Source: Microcaldota archaeon
Lineage (GTDB): Archaea > Micrarchaeota > Micrarchaeia > Micrarchaeales > Micrarchaeaceae
DNA: 64,000 nucleotides
Assembly (NCBI GenBank): GCA_021797495.1
Contig: JAJZZO010000018.1
Location: 1 to 64,000, forward strand
Direction of reading: 5' to 3'
The position numbers and the translations under genes are program-made. Each line of letters begins with the position of its first letter. The first letter of the stretch is position 1. Of this stretch, positions 42,128 to 51,456 are shown piece by piece. Under the pieces are notes generated by a model, which had not been told where the DNA came from, did no database searches, and saw only the letters and a list, made by a program, of their open reading frames with translations.

Positions 42128-42496
42128 CTATTTGGGTATGCCGTTCCTTGAAAGCTTAAAGACCGCTATATGTTTGGAGCGCAGCTTATTAAAAAGCTCC
42201 GTGTCATTGGTAATTACGCAGTAAACGTCCTTTTCCACGGACCTTGAGAGTATCCAGCGGTCGACATTGCCCTTATTCTTATCAACTTCAACATTTTTAA
42301 GTTTTAGTATGCCGAGGCACGCCCTTGCAGTAGCGGCCCTTTTGCCGTTTCCGCTTCCTATGCCGGTAAGCTCCCTCACAACCCCCTCGGATATCAATAT
42401 CCTCTTTCCAGGGTGCTTCAAAGCAACCGAATCAAGCGCGCTCTTTCTTCCTCCCATGGCGAAGAGCATGGAACTGGTATCTACTATAACGTACAC
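42128..42496 (-). CDS. PIN-domain protein of the Fcf1/Utp24-like archaeal type
   Basis: 122 residues. VIVDTSSML supplies the first metal-binding Asp, ISEGVVREL an acidic residue, and VITNDTELFNKL the later Asp of a PIN nuclease. Archaeal PIN proteins encoded next to rpo7 and spt4 have been linked to rRNA processing. Activity is inferred from the retained acidic residues. Confidence 0.85.
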   Translation of the reverse strand: MYVIVDTSSMLFAMGGRKSALDSVALKHPGKRILISEGVVRELTGIGSGNGKRAATARACLGILKLKNVEVDKNKGNVDRWILSRSVEKDVYCVITNDTELFNKLRSKHIAVFKLSRNGIPK

Positions 42497-42593
42497 TGCG
42501 CATTACCTCCGATTCGACACACTGATTATAATATGCAAAACCGCTCGTTTTTAAATGTTATCGTATAACGTATATAATAATAATGGTGTTAAA

Positions 42594-43814
42594 ATGGGAA
42601 ATTGGTCTAAACTGGCTCCGTATTGGTTTTTGTTGTTCACCATAGGTTTTGGTTGGTTCATACTTTCGCCGCTCGTCCCTATATTGATCAAGTTTTTGGG
42701 CGTTGGCCTGAGCAGCATAATACTGTTTATTTCTATATACGGCTACACAATGGTGGTGTTGGGCCTGTTGGCTGGCTACATATCCGCTAAGTTTACCGTT
42801 AAAGCTGCGCTGTACTCCGCTGCGATAATATCTGTCATAGGGTTGATAGGCAGGGCGATAGCACCAAATTATGTCGCATTCCTCATAACTGGGATAATCG
42901 CAGCTATAGCGTACCCGCTTGCCATGGCGCCTGTGGGAACGGTTGCGGATTCGCTGTTCAAGGATAAAGCGCATACTGTTATCGGAATAAGCGTGGGCAT
43001 GCTGTTTTTGGGCATGGCCTTCGGTGCATTTCTGGGCCCGGGTATATTCGGCGCGCTCGGCTTGTCGGGAGCGCTATGGACTACGGTGCTGCTGGCAATA
43101 ATAGCTGCCATATGGATAGGCTTTGGCATAAGGGGCTACCCGACATTCTACAAGGGCAGGTCGCTCAAGGGCTCGTTCAAGCCAGGGATGATAAAGAACT
43201 GGTATGTCGGCTTGTCTATATCAGCAATAGCCGTACTGTTTGGCGGAATAGCCTCAACGGTGCTTGGCCTGCACCACTTTTCCATAACCTCTGCGCTTTC
43301 GTACGGCGGGCTTATGGGCGGTCTCGCATTCCTTGGTTCAGCGCTTGGCGCAATAATATTGCCCCCGCTGTTCGAGCAGTACAAGCAATTCAGGCTCGGC
43401 TTGGTTTCTACTGGGGTATTGATGTTCCTAATGGCTATGCTTATGGCGCTCGGCTTGGCGTACACGAATATTATATTGGCAATAGCTGCTGGCTTCTTCC
43501 TTTTCGGATTCTTCGGGAACGCCTATTGGTCAATGGCAATGACTTCCACTACGAATTATGTGTCAGATCCGGCACAGGCCGGGTTCGCCACATCAATGTA
43601 TAGCGTCTTTACCAACCTCGGCGTGGCATTCATACCTGTGATTCTCGGAGGATTTTTCGGCAGCATGTCTACCATAGCCATAGGCGTTACTGTGGTGCTG
43701 GTATTGGAATTCGTCGCGATGCTGCTATCACCTACGCTTCTTGTGCGCAAGGTGTCAAGCCCGCACAAGCGCACTGCGCGCCGCAGGAGGACGAGAACAA
43801 GAACAAAGAGATAA
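42594..43814 (+). CDS. Major facilitator superfamily transporter
   Basis: 406 residues from the ATG at 42594, which has GGTG five bases upstream; an ATG at 42555 is also open. Around twelve hydrophobic helices, the first beginning WSKLAPYWFLLFTIGFGWFIL. The cytoplasmic loop between halves is basic, and the C-terminus is an arginine-rich tail (RRRRTRTRTKR). Substrate cannot be assigned. The gene ends with a strong hairpin terminator. Confidence 0.88.
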   Translation: MGNWSKLAPYWFLLFTIGFGWFILSPLVPILIKFLGVGLSSIILFISIYGYTMVVLGLLAGYISAKFTVKAALYSAAIISVIGLIGRAIAPNYVAFLITGIIAAIAYPLAMAPVGTVADSLFKDKAHTVIGISVGMLFLGMAFGAFLGPGIFGALGLSGALWTTVLLAIIAAIWIGFGIRGYPTFYKGRSLKGSFKPGMIKNWYVGLSISAIAVLFGGIASTVLGLHHFSITSALSYGGLMGGLAFLGSALGAIILPPLFEQYKQFRLGLVSTGVLMFLMAMLMALGLAYTNIILAIAAGFFLFGFFGNAYWSMAMTSTTNYVSDPAQAGFATSMYSVFTNLGVAFIPVILGGFFGSMSTIAIGVTVVLVLEFVAMLLSPTLLVRKVSSPHKRTARRRRTRTRTKR

Positions 43815-43820
43815 AGCCGC

Positions 43821-43857
43821 AAGGTGCAGCGTTGCTGCACCTTTTTATTATTTTTTG
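43821..43857 (+). terminator. Perfect hairpin with T-tract after the MFS gene
   Basis: AAGGTGCAGC (43821-43830) pairs with GCTGCACCTT (43834-43843), followed by TTTATTATTTTTTG. A 10-bp GC-rich stem with T-tract; since it is a dyad it may also help end the convergent oxidoreductase gene. Confidence 0.7.
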
Positions 43858-43874
43858 TTAGCGTTTATATGATA

Positions 43875-45191
43875 TCAAATAATCGCTCCGTTCTTTTTAA
43901 GCAAGCTCTGCAGGTCTTTTATCGGAACATCTTTTGCCTTCAGTTCTCTGTCTATCGCTATTTTCGCTGCACTTGCTGCTGCCTGTCCCATCGCCATGGC
44001 TGTGCCAGTGACTCTCGCGCTCGCCTGTGCGTAGAACTCTGCGCTCAAGCATCTGCCTATTGCGAAAAGGTTGTCGACATCCTTCACGACTATGGAGCGA
44101 TAAGGTATGTTGTACCACGAACTGTCGCCTCCCTTGAGGTGCGTGTAAAGGACTCCTTTTTGAGGGTCGTGCACTTCTATGGGATGCCCGCACCTCGCTA
44201 TGGCGTCGTCAAAAATTGCGTTTCCCAAAACATCGCTTTGTTTTAGCATGTATTCGCCCACCGCCCTTCTGGTTTCCCTCAGGCCTATCGAAGGGGCAGA
44301 ATCGATAAGGTATGAGTCCCTGAATCCGTGTATCTCCGTGGACAAAAACTCTATCGACGATAACACCTGCTTCCTCGCGTCTCCTATCGCGTTGGCAATC
44401 TCCTTTGCGTCTGTAAAGTCCTTTATGTCAACATGGGTGGCATTGCATACAAATTCTCCTTTCCTGCCTGTACTAAACATGAACTCGGCGTTGGCATGCG
44501 GCAGATACAGCCCGTACTTGGTCTTTCCGATATCTGCGAGTTTCGGAAGAATCCTGAAGCGCTCAAGGTCTCCCTTTTCGTTGACCTTTACCGAGACAAA
44601 ATCGGGGTGTTCTATCGAAAAGAGTATCACGTCCTCTTCGTTCACGTCGCCGATCCTGAAAGGCACGGTAGCTTCCTGGTGCCATCCTGAATTCTCCATT
44701 CCCTGCATTGTTTTTGCTCCCGAATTGAAGGCGATATCTGCATCTCCTGTGGAATCGACAAAGAACTTTCCTTTGATTTCCACATTGCTTTTGCCGGATA
44801 CATAAATTGATTTTATGCGTGCACTGTCTTTCTTGGCGCCTTTTACAAGGCTCCCATAATAGACATCCACGCCCTTCTTTTTTGCAAGCAAATCCAACGT
44901 TATCTTCATCTCGTCCGGCCTGAAAGGCACGAAATTTCCTGCCTGTCCGTGAGTGCCCCCGTTGTTCTTCAGCTCCGTTACAACCTCATCCGCGATGCCG
45001 CCCACTATCTTTTCATTGCCGTCATAAGTATACATCCCGAGTATTGATAGCACATAACCGTTGGTCCAATTCCCTCCAAGCATGAAATGCCTTTCCACTA
45101 TCGCGGTCTTAAGCCCCAAATTGGCAGCGGCAAAAGCGGCACCTATCCCTGCCGGACCGCCGCCGCAAACTATAAAATCATATTCATCCAT
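43875..45191 (-). CDS. FAD-dependent oxidoreductase
   Basis: 438 residues from the ATG at 45191. The Rossmann motif FIVCGGGPAGIGAAFAAANLG opens the protein; ERHFMLGGNWTNG and VDSTGDADIAF are typical of the FAD-dependent oxidoreductase family that includes geranylgeranyl-reductase-like and xanthan-lyase-linked enzymes. FAIGRCLSAEFYAQASARVTGTAMAMGQAA closes the FAD site. Substrate unknown. It converges on the MFS gene. Confidence 0.88.
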   Translation of the reverse strand: MDEYDFIVCGGGPAGIGAAFAAANLGLKTAIVERHFMLGGNWTNGYVLSILGMYTYDGNEKIVGGIADEVVTELKNNGGTHGQAGNFVPFRPDEMKITLDLLAKKKGVDVYYGSLVKGAKKDSARIKSIYVSGKSNVEIKGKFFVDSTGDADIAFNSGAKTMQGMENSGWHQEATVPFRIGDVNEEDVILFSIEHPDFVSVKVNEKGDLERFRILPKLADIGKTKYGLYLPHANAEFMFSTGRKGEFVCNATHVDIKDFTDAKEIANAIGDARKQVLSSIEFLSTEIHGFRDSYLIDSAPSIGLRETRRAVGEYMLKQSDVLGNAIFDDAIARCGHPIEVHDPQKGVLYTHLKGGDSSWYNIPYRSIVVKDVDNLFAIGRCLSAEFYAQASARVTGTAMAMGQAAASAAKIAIDRELKAKDVPIKDLQSLLKKNGAII

Positions 45192-45271
45192 AAAACCACA
45201 TACTACATCGGAAAGCAAAAACTAAATTACATCTACAAAAACAATTCTGGTGCGAGCCAATCCGTGATTGC

Positions 45272-45688
45272 ATGCCTGAAGTTTTTGACGAATACAAAGA
45301 TACTGCTTATTCCATACTGTCAAAGTACCACGTGATAGCTGTAGTGGGATGTTCGCGGAACGTGGGCAAGCCAAGCCACGATGTACCTGAATACATGCAG
45401 AAAGCGGGGTACAAGATAATACCGGTTAACCCGAGCGCGGATATGATACTTGGGGAAAAAGCCTACAAGACCCTGCTTGACATACCGGAGCCCGTGGATG
45501 TTGTGGACGTATTCAGGCCGGCGCAGGAGACTGTAGAAATAGCAAAACAGGCGGTAAAGATAAAAGCAAAAGCGCTATGGTTGCAAGAGGGAATATTTAA
45601 CGATGAAGCCAAAAAAATAGCAGAGGACAACGGATTGCTGTTCATAATGAACAGGTGCATGATGAAGGAGCATTACAAGCTTTTCTAA
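45272..45688 (+). CDS. CoA-binding domain protein (YccU-like)
   Basis: 138 residues. The Rossmann fold begins VIAVVGCSRNVGKPSHDVPEYM with the glycine loop, then IIPVNPSADMILGEKAYKTL and a C-terminal MNRCMMKEHYKLF. These short CoA-binding proteins are widespread; their role is unclear. The ATG at 45272 follows the divergent FAD gene's promoter region. It ends 3 bases before the convergent DUF488 gene. Confidence 0.88.
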   Translation: MPEVFDEYKDTAYSILSKYHVIAVVGCSRNVGKPSHDVPEYMQKAGYKIIPVNPSADMILGEKAYKTLLDIPEPVDVVDVFRPAQETVEIAKQAVKIKAKALWLQEGIFNDEAKKIAEDNGLLFIMNRCMMKEHYKLF

Positions 45689-45690
45689 CG

Positions 45691-46062
45691 CTACTGCGCC
45701 TTTTTTATGCGCTCGATCCTTTTTACAAGCATCTTGTACAAAACCACTCCGTTGTTATGGTCCTTGTCGCTGGCGGCGTAAAGCAGCGTTATCGGATCGG
45801 TGCTCAAGGCTATGTCTACCAGTTTCTCGAACACTGGATTCTTCCTGAGCTCCTCCTCATATTTTCTCCTGAATTCAGGCCACTTGTCCCTTTCGTGCGC
45901 AAACCATTTCCTTAACTCGTCGCTCGGCCCGACGTCCTTGAGCCACAGATCTATGTTGGATGTGCTCCTTCTGACCCCCCTTGGCCAAAGCCTGTCTATC
46001 AATATGCGCGTTCCGTCCCTGATATCGACTTTATCATACACGCGTTTTAAGTATATCATCAT
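45691..46062 (-). CDS. DUF488-family protein (YeaO-like)
   Basis: 123 residues. LKRVYD, RILIDRLWPRGV, LWLKDVGPS, FRRKYEEEL and TLLYAASDKDHNNGVVL are all DUF488 hallmarks. The family's biochemical function is unknown. Start could be either of two adjacent ATGs at 46062 or 46059. The upstream 205-base gap to sepF carries TATA-like sequences for both divergent genes and a short hairpin (GCTG/CAGC near 46160). Confidence 0.88.
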   Translation of the reverse strand: MMIYLKRVYDKVDIRDGTRILIDRLWPRGVRRSTSNIDLWLKDVGPSDELRKWFAHERDKWPEFRRKYEEELRKNPVFEKLVDIALSTDPITLLYAASDKDHNNGVVLYKMLVKRIERIKKAQ

Positions 46063-46267
46063 AATAAGAATACAAATACATATTTTTAAATGTTATTCTA
46101 AAGCTGATATAAATACTTAACTAATAAATAACATCAAAATCCTGATATGCTGGCTTTCAGCAGCTTAATCTCCGAGAGATATTACGGTGCACAATACAGA
46201 AAGATTTAAAAGAACTAACATTGAATAGCTATAAAAGGCGATTATAGACGACTTGATAGGTGACTAA

Positions 46268-46642
46268 ATGGGTTTGTTTGATAAGTTGGGCAAGAATCTC
46301 GGCACTTCAAAGGAACTGGATATAGAAGAGTACATGAACTCTGAAGAGATGGCCGATGTAGACGTTATGAATGAGCCTGCGGACTTTTATGTAAAGCCCG
46401 TAATACTCAGGGAGGATGCTGATATCTCTCTTATAGAGGCTGAACTCGACAAGAGGAACATAATAATAGCCGATATATCCGAGCTTATGAAAAGAGAGAA
46501 CACAAGAAAGGAGCTTATAGCCAAGCTGAAGGAGTACATAACAAAGATAAACGGCGATATAGGCCAACTCGGTATCGACAAGGTAATGCTTACTCCTGCA
46601 AAGGTAAAAATAATAAAGACAAAGAAGCAGCCGCCGAAGTGA
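46268..46642 (+). CDS. sepF: SepF-like cell-division protein (membrane anchor of FtsZ)
   Basis: 124 residues. The N-terminal MGLFDKLGKNLG is the amphipathic membrane-targeting helix; after a linker the SepF core (about 40-115) begins FYVKPVILREDADISLIEAEL. Archaeal SepF anchors FtsZ to the membrane. Two ftsZ genes lie about 3 kb downstream in the window. AGGTGA precedes the ATG, with four bases between. Confidence 0.85.
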   Translation: MGLFDKLGKNLGTSKELDIEEYMNSEEMADVDVMNEPADFYVKPVILREDADISLIEAELDKRNIIIADISELMKRENTRKELIAKLKEYITKINGDIGQLGIDKVMLTPAKVKIIKTKKQPPK

Positions 46643-46651
46643 GCTGTTTCT

Positions 46652-47356
46652 CTATTTATTCCTTTTTCTTTTGATTCCAAAAGCTATCATGAGCGTAGCC
46701 AGTTCGTTTTTCGTGGGCCACGACCTTTCCAATATGTGCCTGAACGCGTTTTTCACCATATCTTTCTTCCTTATCGAAGGATTAGCATCTACGAACTTGT
46801 CGAAAAGCCCAAGCAGCATATCTATCTCCGTGCTTGTGGCGTATATACTTCCGAAATCCTCGGATGCATCTTTGCTAACGTTGCCCTTCAGCGCATAAAG
46901 CAGCACCGCAAGCGCATGCGATATGTTAAGCGTGGGGTAGGAATCGCTCGCCCCTATGTACACTACGGCATCGCATTCTGACATCTCGTCGCTGGTAAGC
47001 CCGGTGGTGTCCCTGCCTATTATAAGCGCAGCGTTGCGCATGCCCTTTAGGTTGAATTTATCTGTAAAATTGGAGAGTTCGTATACGTTGTTCATTCCTG
47101 AATAAGCCTTCTGCCAAATAGCCGTGGTGCCTATCTTCGTGCGCCCCCTGCACGCCTCGCCAATGCTTTTGCATATCCTCGCATTCTCTACCAGCGAGTG
47201 TGCGTGCTTCGAATATTTTATCGCATTCTTGCCGTTATACCTGCACTTGGGGTTAACTATCCATAACCTGTTTATGCCGAAGTTCTTTGCTACCCTGGCC
47301 ATATAACCTATGTTTATCTGGTAATGTGGTTCTACTATCACAAGCCTTAACTGCAT
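46652..47356 (-). CDS. SPOUT RNA methyltransferase, TrmJ-like
   Basis: 234 residues from ATG 47356, which has GGTG five bases upstream. LRLVIVEPHYQINIGYMARVAKNFG, ALIIGRDTTGLTSDEM and LNISHALAVLLYAL are the SpoU/TrmJ knot motifs that bind AdoMet. TrmJ methylates ribose 32 of tRNAs; that substrate is inferred. It overlaps nothing and lies 15 bases from the CPBP protease gene. Confidence 0.88.
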   Translation of the reverse strand: MQLRLVIVEPHYQINIGYMARVAKNFGINRLWIVNPKCRYNGKNAIKYSKHAHSLVENARICKSIGEACRGRTKIGTTAIWQKAYSGMNNVYELSNFTDKFNLKGMRNAALIIGRDTTGLTSDEMSECDAVVYIGASDSYPTLNISHALAVLLYALKGNVSKDASEDFGSIYATSTEIDMLLGLFDKFVDANPSIRKKDMVKNAFRHILERSWPTKNELATLMIAFGIKRKRNK

Positions 47357-47370
47357 AACTACACCGATTA

Positions 47371-48123
47371 TCAAAGCAGCAGAGCCAGTATGCCGAGGAC
47401 GTTGACCAATACGTGAGGTATTATGGTTGCGTATAAAGATTTCGTCCTCTTAAAAACGTATCCTGCGATAAGTCCGAAAACAAAGGCCGCAATGAATTCA
47501 GATACCGAGGCATAGCTGAGGAAATGCAGTATGCCGAATATGAGTGCGCTCAGTATTATGCCTATCCTCGGGACCAAAAAGCCCCTGAAAAGTATCTCTT
47601 CGTCTATCGGAGCCACTATGACCGCAAAGGCAAAGAAATAGGCAGGAAGCCCGCCAAGGAGCGCCTTGACATTTGTAGGCAGCGGTATGTGCGTGACTGT
47701 TTCGAAAGCGCCTATCCCGAATTCAAGCAGCACTATTGCTAAAAATACAATTATCCCGTATCCTAGGGCCCTCCAATTCATCGCGCTGCGTGAAAGCCCA
47801 AGATCGACTATTATCTGCTTTAAGTTCTTCCCCTTAGCCATGAGATACGAGAAAACCACCAGCGGGAAAAATAACGAAAGCCCAATGCTCGAGTCGGCAT
47901 TGGCTGTGTTTAAGCTTATAATTCCCATGGTGTAAAGATACGGTGCAAAAAATATCGATACTATCGAAGCCAGGAAAAGCAGATAAAAAGTGTACCTTAT
48001 CCATCCCTTTTCCTGAATTTGCGTTATGCGTTTCGCTTTCTGGCGCAACGCCTTTTTGTTGGTGCTCCTTCTGCTTGCCTTAGTTTTGCTTGACGCCCGC
48101 TTCTTTGGGACCTTTGAAGCCAT
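47371..48123 (-). CDS. CPBP-family intramembrane metalloprotease
   Basis: 250 residues from the ATG at 48123, which shares one base with the S27ae stop (TAATG). A basic N-terminal stretch (ASKVPKKRASSKTKASRR) precedes about seven membrane helices. The glutamate motif EEILFRG and the later FGILHF are the two active-site elements of the CPBP/Abi family, homologous to Rce1, which cut prenylated or other membrane proteins. A longer frame to 48177 overlaps the ribosomal gene and is rejected. Confidence 0.85.
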   Translation of the reverse strand: MASKVPKKRASSKTKASRRSTNKKALRQKAKRITQIQEKGWIRYTFYLLFLASIVSIFFAPYLYTMGIISLNTANADSSIGLSLFFPLVVFSYLMAKGKNLKQIIVDLGLSRSAMNWRALGYGIIVFLAIVLLEFGIGAFETVTHIPLPTNVKALLGGLPAYFFAFAVIVAPIDEEILFRGFLVPRIGIILSALIFGILHFLSYASVSEFIAAFVFGLIAGYVFKRTKSLYATIIPHVLVNVLGILALLL

Positions 48124-48290
48124 TACGCACCGCTCTTTTTCTGGCTCTTGAATTCTGTATAACTGCACTTGCCGCACGAATACCTGTCAGAATGCTCGGC
48201 CATCCTTGAGCCGCACTTAGGGCACATCTTGCCTGGCTTATATGCCTTTTTTGCCTTGCTCTTTTTCTCCGCTCCTTTCTTTTCAGCCAT
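48123..48290 (-). CDS. rps27ae: 30S ribosomal protein S27ae (eS31)
   Basis: 55 residues, found by direct translation. The basic N-terminus ([20 protein letters not shown]) leads to [25 protein letters not shown], whose four cysteines form the zinc ribbon of S27ae. There is no ubiquitin fusion, as in archaea generally. GGTG lies five bases before the ATG. It stands between S24e and the CPBP gene, overlapping the latter by one base. Confidence 0.95.
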   Translation of the reverse strand: MAEKKGAEKKSKAKKAYKPGKMCPKCGSRMAEHSDRYSCGKCSYTEFKSQKKSGA

Positions 48291-48300
48291 TTTAACACCA

Positions 48301-48621
48301 TCACTCTTTCTTCTCTTCTTCAGCCGGTTTCTGCGCTTTTGCTTCTGCCTTGCTCCTCCTGGCTATCTTGTGCTTCTGCTCGTTCTTTGCCATGGATTCC
48401 GCATTCTCATACGACACGGCTGTGCCGTTGCAGAGCCTCTCTCCGAACGCCTGGTACAATTCCTTCACCAGGGTCGCGTCAGGGCTTATGTTCAGCTTTT
48501 TGCAAAGCTCCCTTTTTACGTCCATTGCGGACGGCGTTTTCTCCTCTCCAAGAACCAAGAAGCTTATCTCGCGCCTCTTGAACAGTTTGTTTTCCTTATC
48601 GCTTGATATTTTTATTTCCAT
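48301..48621 (-). CDS. rps24e: 30S ribosomal protein S24e (eS24)
   Basis: 106 residues. [28 protein letters not shown] and [19 protein letters not shown] match eS24. The last 15 residues are a Lys/Glu-rich tail. It follows aIF5A by a short overlap with a longer frame and precedes S27ae, the standard archaeal S24e-S27ae pair. Confidence 0.95.
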   Translation of the reverse strand: MEIKISSDKENKLFKRREISFLVLGEEKTPSAMDVKRELCKKLNISPDATLVKELYQAFGERLCNGTAVSYENAESMAKNEQKHKIARRSKAEAKAQKPAEEEKKE

Positions 48622-48626
48622 AAAAA

Positions 48627-49037
48627 TCACTCGTTACTCCCTAATATCCTGGAAATGGCCCTTTTGCCCATTGCTTCCAGAACCTCGACCATCGTGCCAG
48701 ATTCGAGCTTGCCCTTAAGCTCTTCCGGCACCGGAAGGTCGAACACCTCGTATGTTTCCGGGTCCATAAGCTGTGCGCTTACGTCTGTGGCAGATACCAC
48801 CTGTATCTTCTTCTTCTTTATCACCGGCACTTCCGTATCTCCGTCGCTCGGCTTGAGCAGCGTTTTCTTCTGCCCGTCAAATATGCCTATCGCAGTCACT
48901 CTCATTTTTGCTGATCCGTGCTTGCCAGGCGAACTTGTTTCTATGTCAACGACCTTGCACGGTATTCCGTCAATCACTATGAACCTTCCTACTTTTACCT
49001 CCTTCATCGAAGCTCTGAGTATCTCTCCTTCTGTCAT
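48627..49037 (-). CDS. eif5a: Translation initiation factor aIF5A
   Basis: 136 residues. The hypusination loop SSPGKHGSAK has the lysine at 39; VKVGRFIVIDGIPCKVVDI and the C-terminal OB domain are typical. aIF5A relieves ribosome stalling and needs deoxyhypusine or hypusine at the loop lysine. ATG at 49037. The TATA-like ATATAAC (about 49080) lies upstream. Confidence 0.95.
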   Translation of the reverse strand: MTEGEILRASMKEVKVGRFIVIDGIPCKVVDIETSSPGKHGSAKMRVTAIGIFDGQKKTLLKPSDGDTEVPVIKKKKIQVVSATDVSAQLMDPETYEVFDLPVPEELKGKLESGTMVEVLEAMGKRAISRILGSNE

Positions 49038-49119
49038 CAAAATTACCAATAGCAGTTGTACATAGGATTAGTATACAAAAGTTATATAAACATAAGTCAA
49101 TGGCAAAATAAAAAATCGA

Positions 49120-49143
49120 ATAAGGGCGCAATTGCGCCCTTAT
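49120..49143 (-). terminator. 24-bp perfect palindrome after the ftsZ operon
   Basis: ATAAGGGCGCAATTGCGCCCTTAT is a perfect 24-base dyad 8 bases after the ftsZ stop, followed on the minus strand by a T-rich run. It most likely ends the ftsZ-ftsZ transcript and insulates aIF5A. Confidence 0.65.
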
Positions 49144-49150
49144 ACATGCA

Positions 49151-50182
49151 TCAGTAAATCCTGTCTACTCCTGAAAGGAATTCGTTGTTGTACTCTGTGC
49201 TAACGCTTCTAGGTACGCTTCCGTTGAGCCTTGGCGTAACCCCGGTCACTATCGACATTACCCTTATCTGGTCGTTCATTTCCGGGCTCAGCCTCGAGCC
49301 GAATATCACGTTGGCTTTAGCGTCCATGCCTTCCGTAACTCCGCGGCCTATCTTTGTCGCTTCGTCTATTGTCATGGATGTCCCGCCAGTCACGTGTATC
49401 ATGGCGTTCTTGCCGTTCGTGATATCTACATCGAGAAGAGGATGCGTCAGTGTGGACTTTATCGCTTTTTGCACGCGATCCGTGCCGTTTCCGAATCCCA
49501 GGTTTATCACTGCAGTGCCTCCGTCCCTGAGTACTGCCCTCAGGTCCGCAAAGTCTATGTTTATCAGGCTAGGCAGTGTTATCACGTCGGTTATCCCCTT
49601 GACTGCATTGTAAGCTATGTTGTCGACCAATTCGAACGATTTTTCAACCGGCAGATTCGGTGCGTAGCTTAACAGCCTGTCGTTTTCGACTATTATCGTG
49701 GTGTCCGCATTTTTCCTTAGCTGCTCCAGCGACCAGTCTGCCTTTGTTTTCCTGCTCCTTTCAAGGGAGAACGGATATGTTACGAAGCCTATTACCAATG
49801 CTCCTTCCTCTTTTGCAAGCTTTGCAATGACTGGGGCCGATCCGCCTCCGGTTCCTCCTCCCATTCCTGCAGAAACGAAAACCATGTCGTAGCCTTTTAT
49901 CGCCTCAAGTATCTCTCCCTGGCTTGCCTCTGCTGATTTCATGCCTATTTCCGGGAATCCTCCAGCGCCCAATCCTCTGGTTATCTCCTTACCTATCAAA
50001 AGCTTTTTGTCAGCTTTTATCATGTTAAGGTGCTTCGCATCGGTGTTAACTGCTATCGTTGTTGCGCTCTTAAGCCCGTTGTTGTAAAGCCTGTTCACCA
50101 GGTTGCTTCCCTGCCCTCCTGCGCCTACGACGGCAATCTTGGCCTTGAAAAGATCCTCATCGTCCATGTCGAAGTTGTTCAT
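49151..50182 (-). CDS. ftsZ: Cell-division protein FtsZ, second gene, variant GTP loop
   Basis: 343 residues. AVVGAGGQGSNLVNRL opens the GTPase domain, the tubulin signature is at 108-115 but reads GGGTGGGS instead of GGGTGTGS, and the T7 loop NIDFADL carries the catalytic Asp. Tail lacks a clear conserved FtsZ C-terminal peptide. It follows the first ftsZ by 14 bases, with AGGTGG before the ATG. The pair suggests FtsZ1/FtsZ2 division of labour as in other archaea; a T-to-G change in the signature may alter GTPase rate. Confidence 0.93.
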   Translation of the reverse strand: MNNFDMDDEDLFKAKIAVVGAGGQGSNLVNRLYNNGLKSATTIAVNTDAKHLNMIKADKKLLIGKEITRGLGAGGFPEIGMKSAEASQGEILEAIKGYDMVFVSAGMGGGTGGGSAPVIAKLAKEEGALVIGFVTYPFSLERSRKTKADWSLEQLRKNADTTIIVENDRLLSYAPNLPVEKSFELVDNIAYNAVKGITDVITLPSLINIDFADLRAVLRDGGTAVINLGFGNGTDRVQKAIKSTLTHPLLDVDITNGKNAMIHVTGGTSMTIDEATKIGRGVTEGMDAKANVIFGSRLSPEMNDQIRVMSIVTGVTPRLNGSVPRSVSTEYNNEFLSGVDRIY

Positions 50183-50196
50183 TTTTCCACCTATTA

Positions 50197-51255
50197 TCAG
50201 CCTATCATTTCAAGGTCAGAGTATGAACTCTGCTTCTTCTCTTCAAGCTTGCCTACTATGCTTGAGCCCCTGACTCCTGTGACTATTGCCACTATCTCTA
50301 TCTGGTCGTCGTAACCCGGTATCAACCTTGCGCCCCACTTTATGTTGGCTTTCGGGTCCATCCTGTCGGTTATTATCTCTCCGGCCTTTATCGCATCTCC
50401 AATCGTCAGCGATGCGCCTCCTGATATGTGTATCAGCGCTCCTTTGGCGTTTTCGAAATCCACATCCAAAAGCTTGTTCTTAAGCACAGATTCCGCAGCG
50501 ATGTTTACTTTGTCGGTACCCTTTCCGTTCCCTACTGCTATGAAACCTACCTGGCCGTTTCCCATTATTGACCTCACGTCCGCAAAGTCTATGTTTATCA
50601 GGCTCGGCTGCGTTATTGTCCAAACAAGGCCGCCTATCGCCTTTGCAAGAACCTCGTCTGCCAAGGCGAACGCCTCATTCATCGGGAGGTTTGGCACAAG
50701 CTTCACCAGCCTGTTGTTGTCTATTATTATCACGCTGTCGCAGTATTTTCTTAGCTCCTGTATACCCTCCTCTGCTTTTACTTTCCTTATTCCTTCAAGG
50801 TCGAACGGGTATGTAACCATTGATACGACTATGGCGCCCTGCTCCTTGGCAATCTGTGCTGCAACCCTTATCGATCCAGTTCCTGTTCCTCCGCCCATTC
50901 CCGCACACAGGAATGTGAGCTGTGCACCTTCGAAAGCCTTTTCTATCAATGGTCTGTCTACTTCTGCCGCTTTTGCTCCGAGAAGAGGGTCGCCGCCTGC
51001 GCCCAACCCTCTTGTCAAGCTTTTTCCTATTAAAATCTTGTTGATTCTGTCGTCTATTATCTTGAAATGTTGGTAGTCAGTGTTGAATGCTATGAATTCA
51101 GTGCCTTTTACACCTGCTTTCACCAGCCTGTTCACTATGTTGTTGCCTCCACCGCCGAATCCTGCCGTTATTATTTTTATTTGGGAAGATCCCATGTCCT
51201 GTGTTTCGCTCGTCGAAGCGTTTCCACCCAGTATGTTGTTAACGAAGTCGCTCAT
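50197..51255 (-). CDS. ftsZ: Cell-division protein FtsZ, first gene
   Basis: 352 residues. The N-terminal extension (about 25 residues) is followed by KIITAGFGGGGNNIVNRL, the standard signature GGGTGTGS at 121-128, TYPFDLEG and NIDFADV in the T7 loop. It polymerises with GTP into the division ring. The C-terminal tail (KKQSSYSDLEMIG) may bind SepF. First gene of a two-ftsZ operon. Confidence 0.95.
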   Translation of the reverse strand: MSDFVNNILGGNASTSETQDMGSSQIKIITAGFGGGGNNIVNRLVKAGVKGTEFIAFNTDYQHFKIIDDRINKILIGKSLTRGLGAGGDPLLGAKAAEVDRPLIEKAFEGAQLTFLCAGMGGGTGTGSIRVAAQIAKEQGAIVVSMVTYPFDLEGIRKVKAEEGIQELRKYCDSVIIIDNNRLVKLVPNLPMNEAFALADEVLAKAIGGLVWTITQPSLINIDFADVRSIMGNGQVGFIAVGNGKGTDKVNIAAESVLKNKLLDVDFENAKGALIHISGGASLTIGDAIKAGEIITDRMDPKANIKWGARLIPGYDDQIEIVAIVTGVRGSSIVGKLEEKKQSSYSDLEMIG

Positions 51256-51456
51256 TCAGATCGCCTTTTTTGGTCGAAAAAATTTCTCTGACAAGCTTTA
51301 AAAGCCTTTTGTTGCACAAAATATTTATTGTAGTCCAGCATTATGCATAATTTACGCACCATATACGAAACTAAAATGCTTAAAATAAGGTATATGTTTA
51401 TGTACTATTGGTAACTAATGTTACACTTGATAAAAATAATTTACTTATATAAATAA

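Noticed and set aside
48080-48304. 74-codon minus-strand frame over the S27ae region
   Set aside because: It is out of frame with the zinc-ribbon S27ae gene at 48123-48290, which is clearly real.
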